This document shows positions 63,881-64,000 of a DNA stretch of 64,000 nucleotides, one piece after another. Source of the DNA: Pteria penguin (Eukaryota > Mollusca > Bivalvia > Pterioida > Pteriidae); the NCBI GenBank assembly GCA_035048485.1, contig CM068581.1, positions 64,445,381-64,509,380 of the forward strand, written 5' to 3'. The notes below the pieces were generated by a model that did not search any database, was not told the DNA's origin, and saw nothing but the letters and a program-made list of their open reading frames with translations. The position numbers and the translations under genes are program-made. Numbering within the stretch: the stretch's first letter is position 1; every line of letters begins with the position of its first letter.

Positions 63881-63917
63881 ATTATTGTGATATATTGCAA
63901 GCCAGCAAAAACTGCAG
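63881..63917 (+). CDS. Gene 2 second exon: end of signal peptide, phase-1 exit
   Basis: Acceptor gtttcag, donor gtaaca. Reads IIVIYCKPAKTA and leaves in phase 1, exactly the phase in which gene 1's FN3 exons enter. The short exon and same strand suggest a tandem paralogue of gene 1 whose FN3 exons lie beyond 64000. No FN3 sequence is in the window, so family membership is inference. Confidence 0.6.
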
Positions 63918-64000
63918 GTAACATATTTATTGCTTTTATGTCACCGTACATGCCTTTATTTGTTTCTGAACTAAACATTTGAAAATTTATGTAAAACAAA

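Overview
The window is animal nuclear DNA: AT-rich, with GT-AG introns, long intergenic and intronic repeats, tRNA-derived SINEs and Penelope-like retroelement fragments. The repeat families (SINEs with AATC or AACC tails, a 'gctcacttgagc' repeat, and an RT family with a YLDDI motif) look like those of molluscs, most likely a bivalve. That assignment is inference from style; no species is claimed.

Gene 1 fills positions 3782-41911 on the + strand. I could trace 22 consecutive exons that join in phase into one open frame of 1462 residues ending at a TAG at 41909-41911. The 5' end (signal peptide) was not found and may lie upstream. The product is a type I membrane receptor: twelve fibronectin type III-like (FN3) domains, then a four-exon membrane-proximal domain that resembles the one found only in R3-type receptor tyrosine phosphatases (PTPRB/PTPRJ/PTPRH-like), then a transmembrane helix and a 54-residue tail. 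There is no phosphatase domain. The tail instead carries two YxxL motifs spaced like an ITAM (the second also fits an ITIM). All FN3 domain borders are phase-1 introns, and domains 1-5 form a subclass with a cysteine at each end of the domain.

Gene 2 begins at the right edge: two small exons at 63389-63447 and 63881-63917 encode a start codon and signal peptide, joined in phase 0 and ending in phase 1, as expected for another member of the same receptor family on the same strand. The pair suggests a tandem array that continues outside the window.

Everything else is mainly repeats. Introns and the 21-kb spacer hold at least eight fragments of one RT retroelement (14.3-17.1, 24.5-25.4, 27.7, 35.8-36.1, 42.0, 51.2-51.7, 52.2-52.5, 58.6-60.0 kb), two large foldback palindromes (20.0-20.8 and 31.3-32.2 kb), a CpG-rich element with repeated CGCGTTAACGCG sites (37.4-38.5 kb), several MITEs, two SINE families, microsatellites and a 21-bp minisatellite (49.1-49.4 kb). 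Two broken genes lie on the - strand of the spacer: an Ig-like/TM relic (44.9-45.3 kb) and a DDE-type transposase pseudogene (52.7-54.4 kb).
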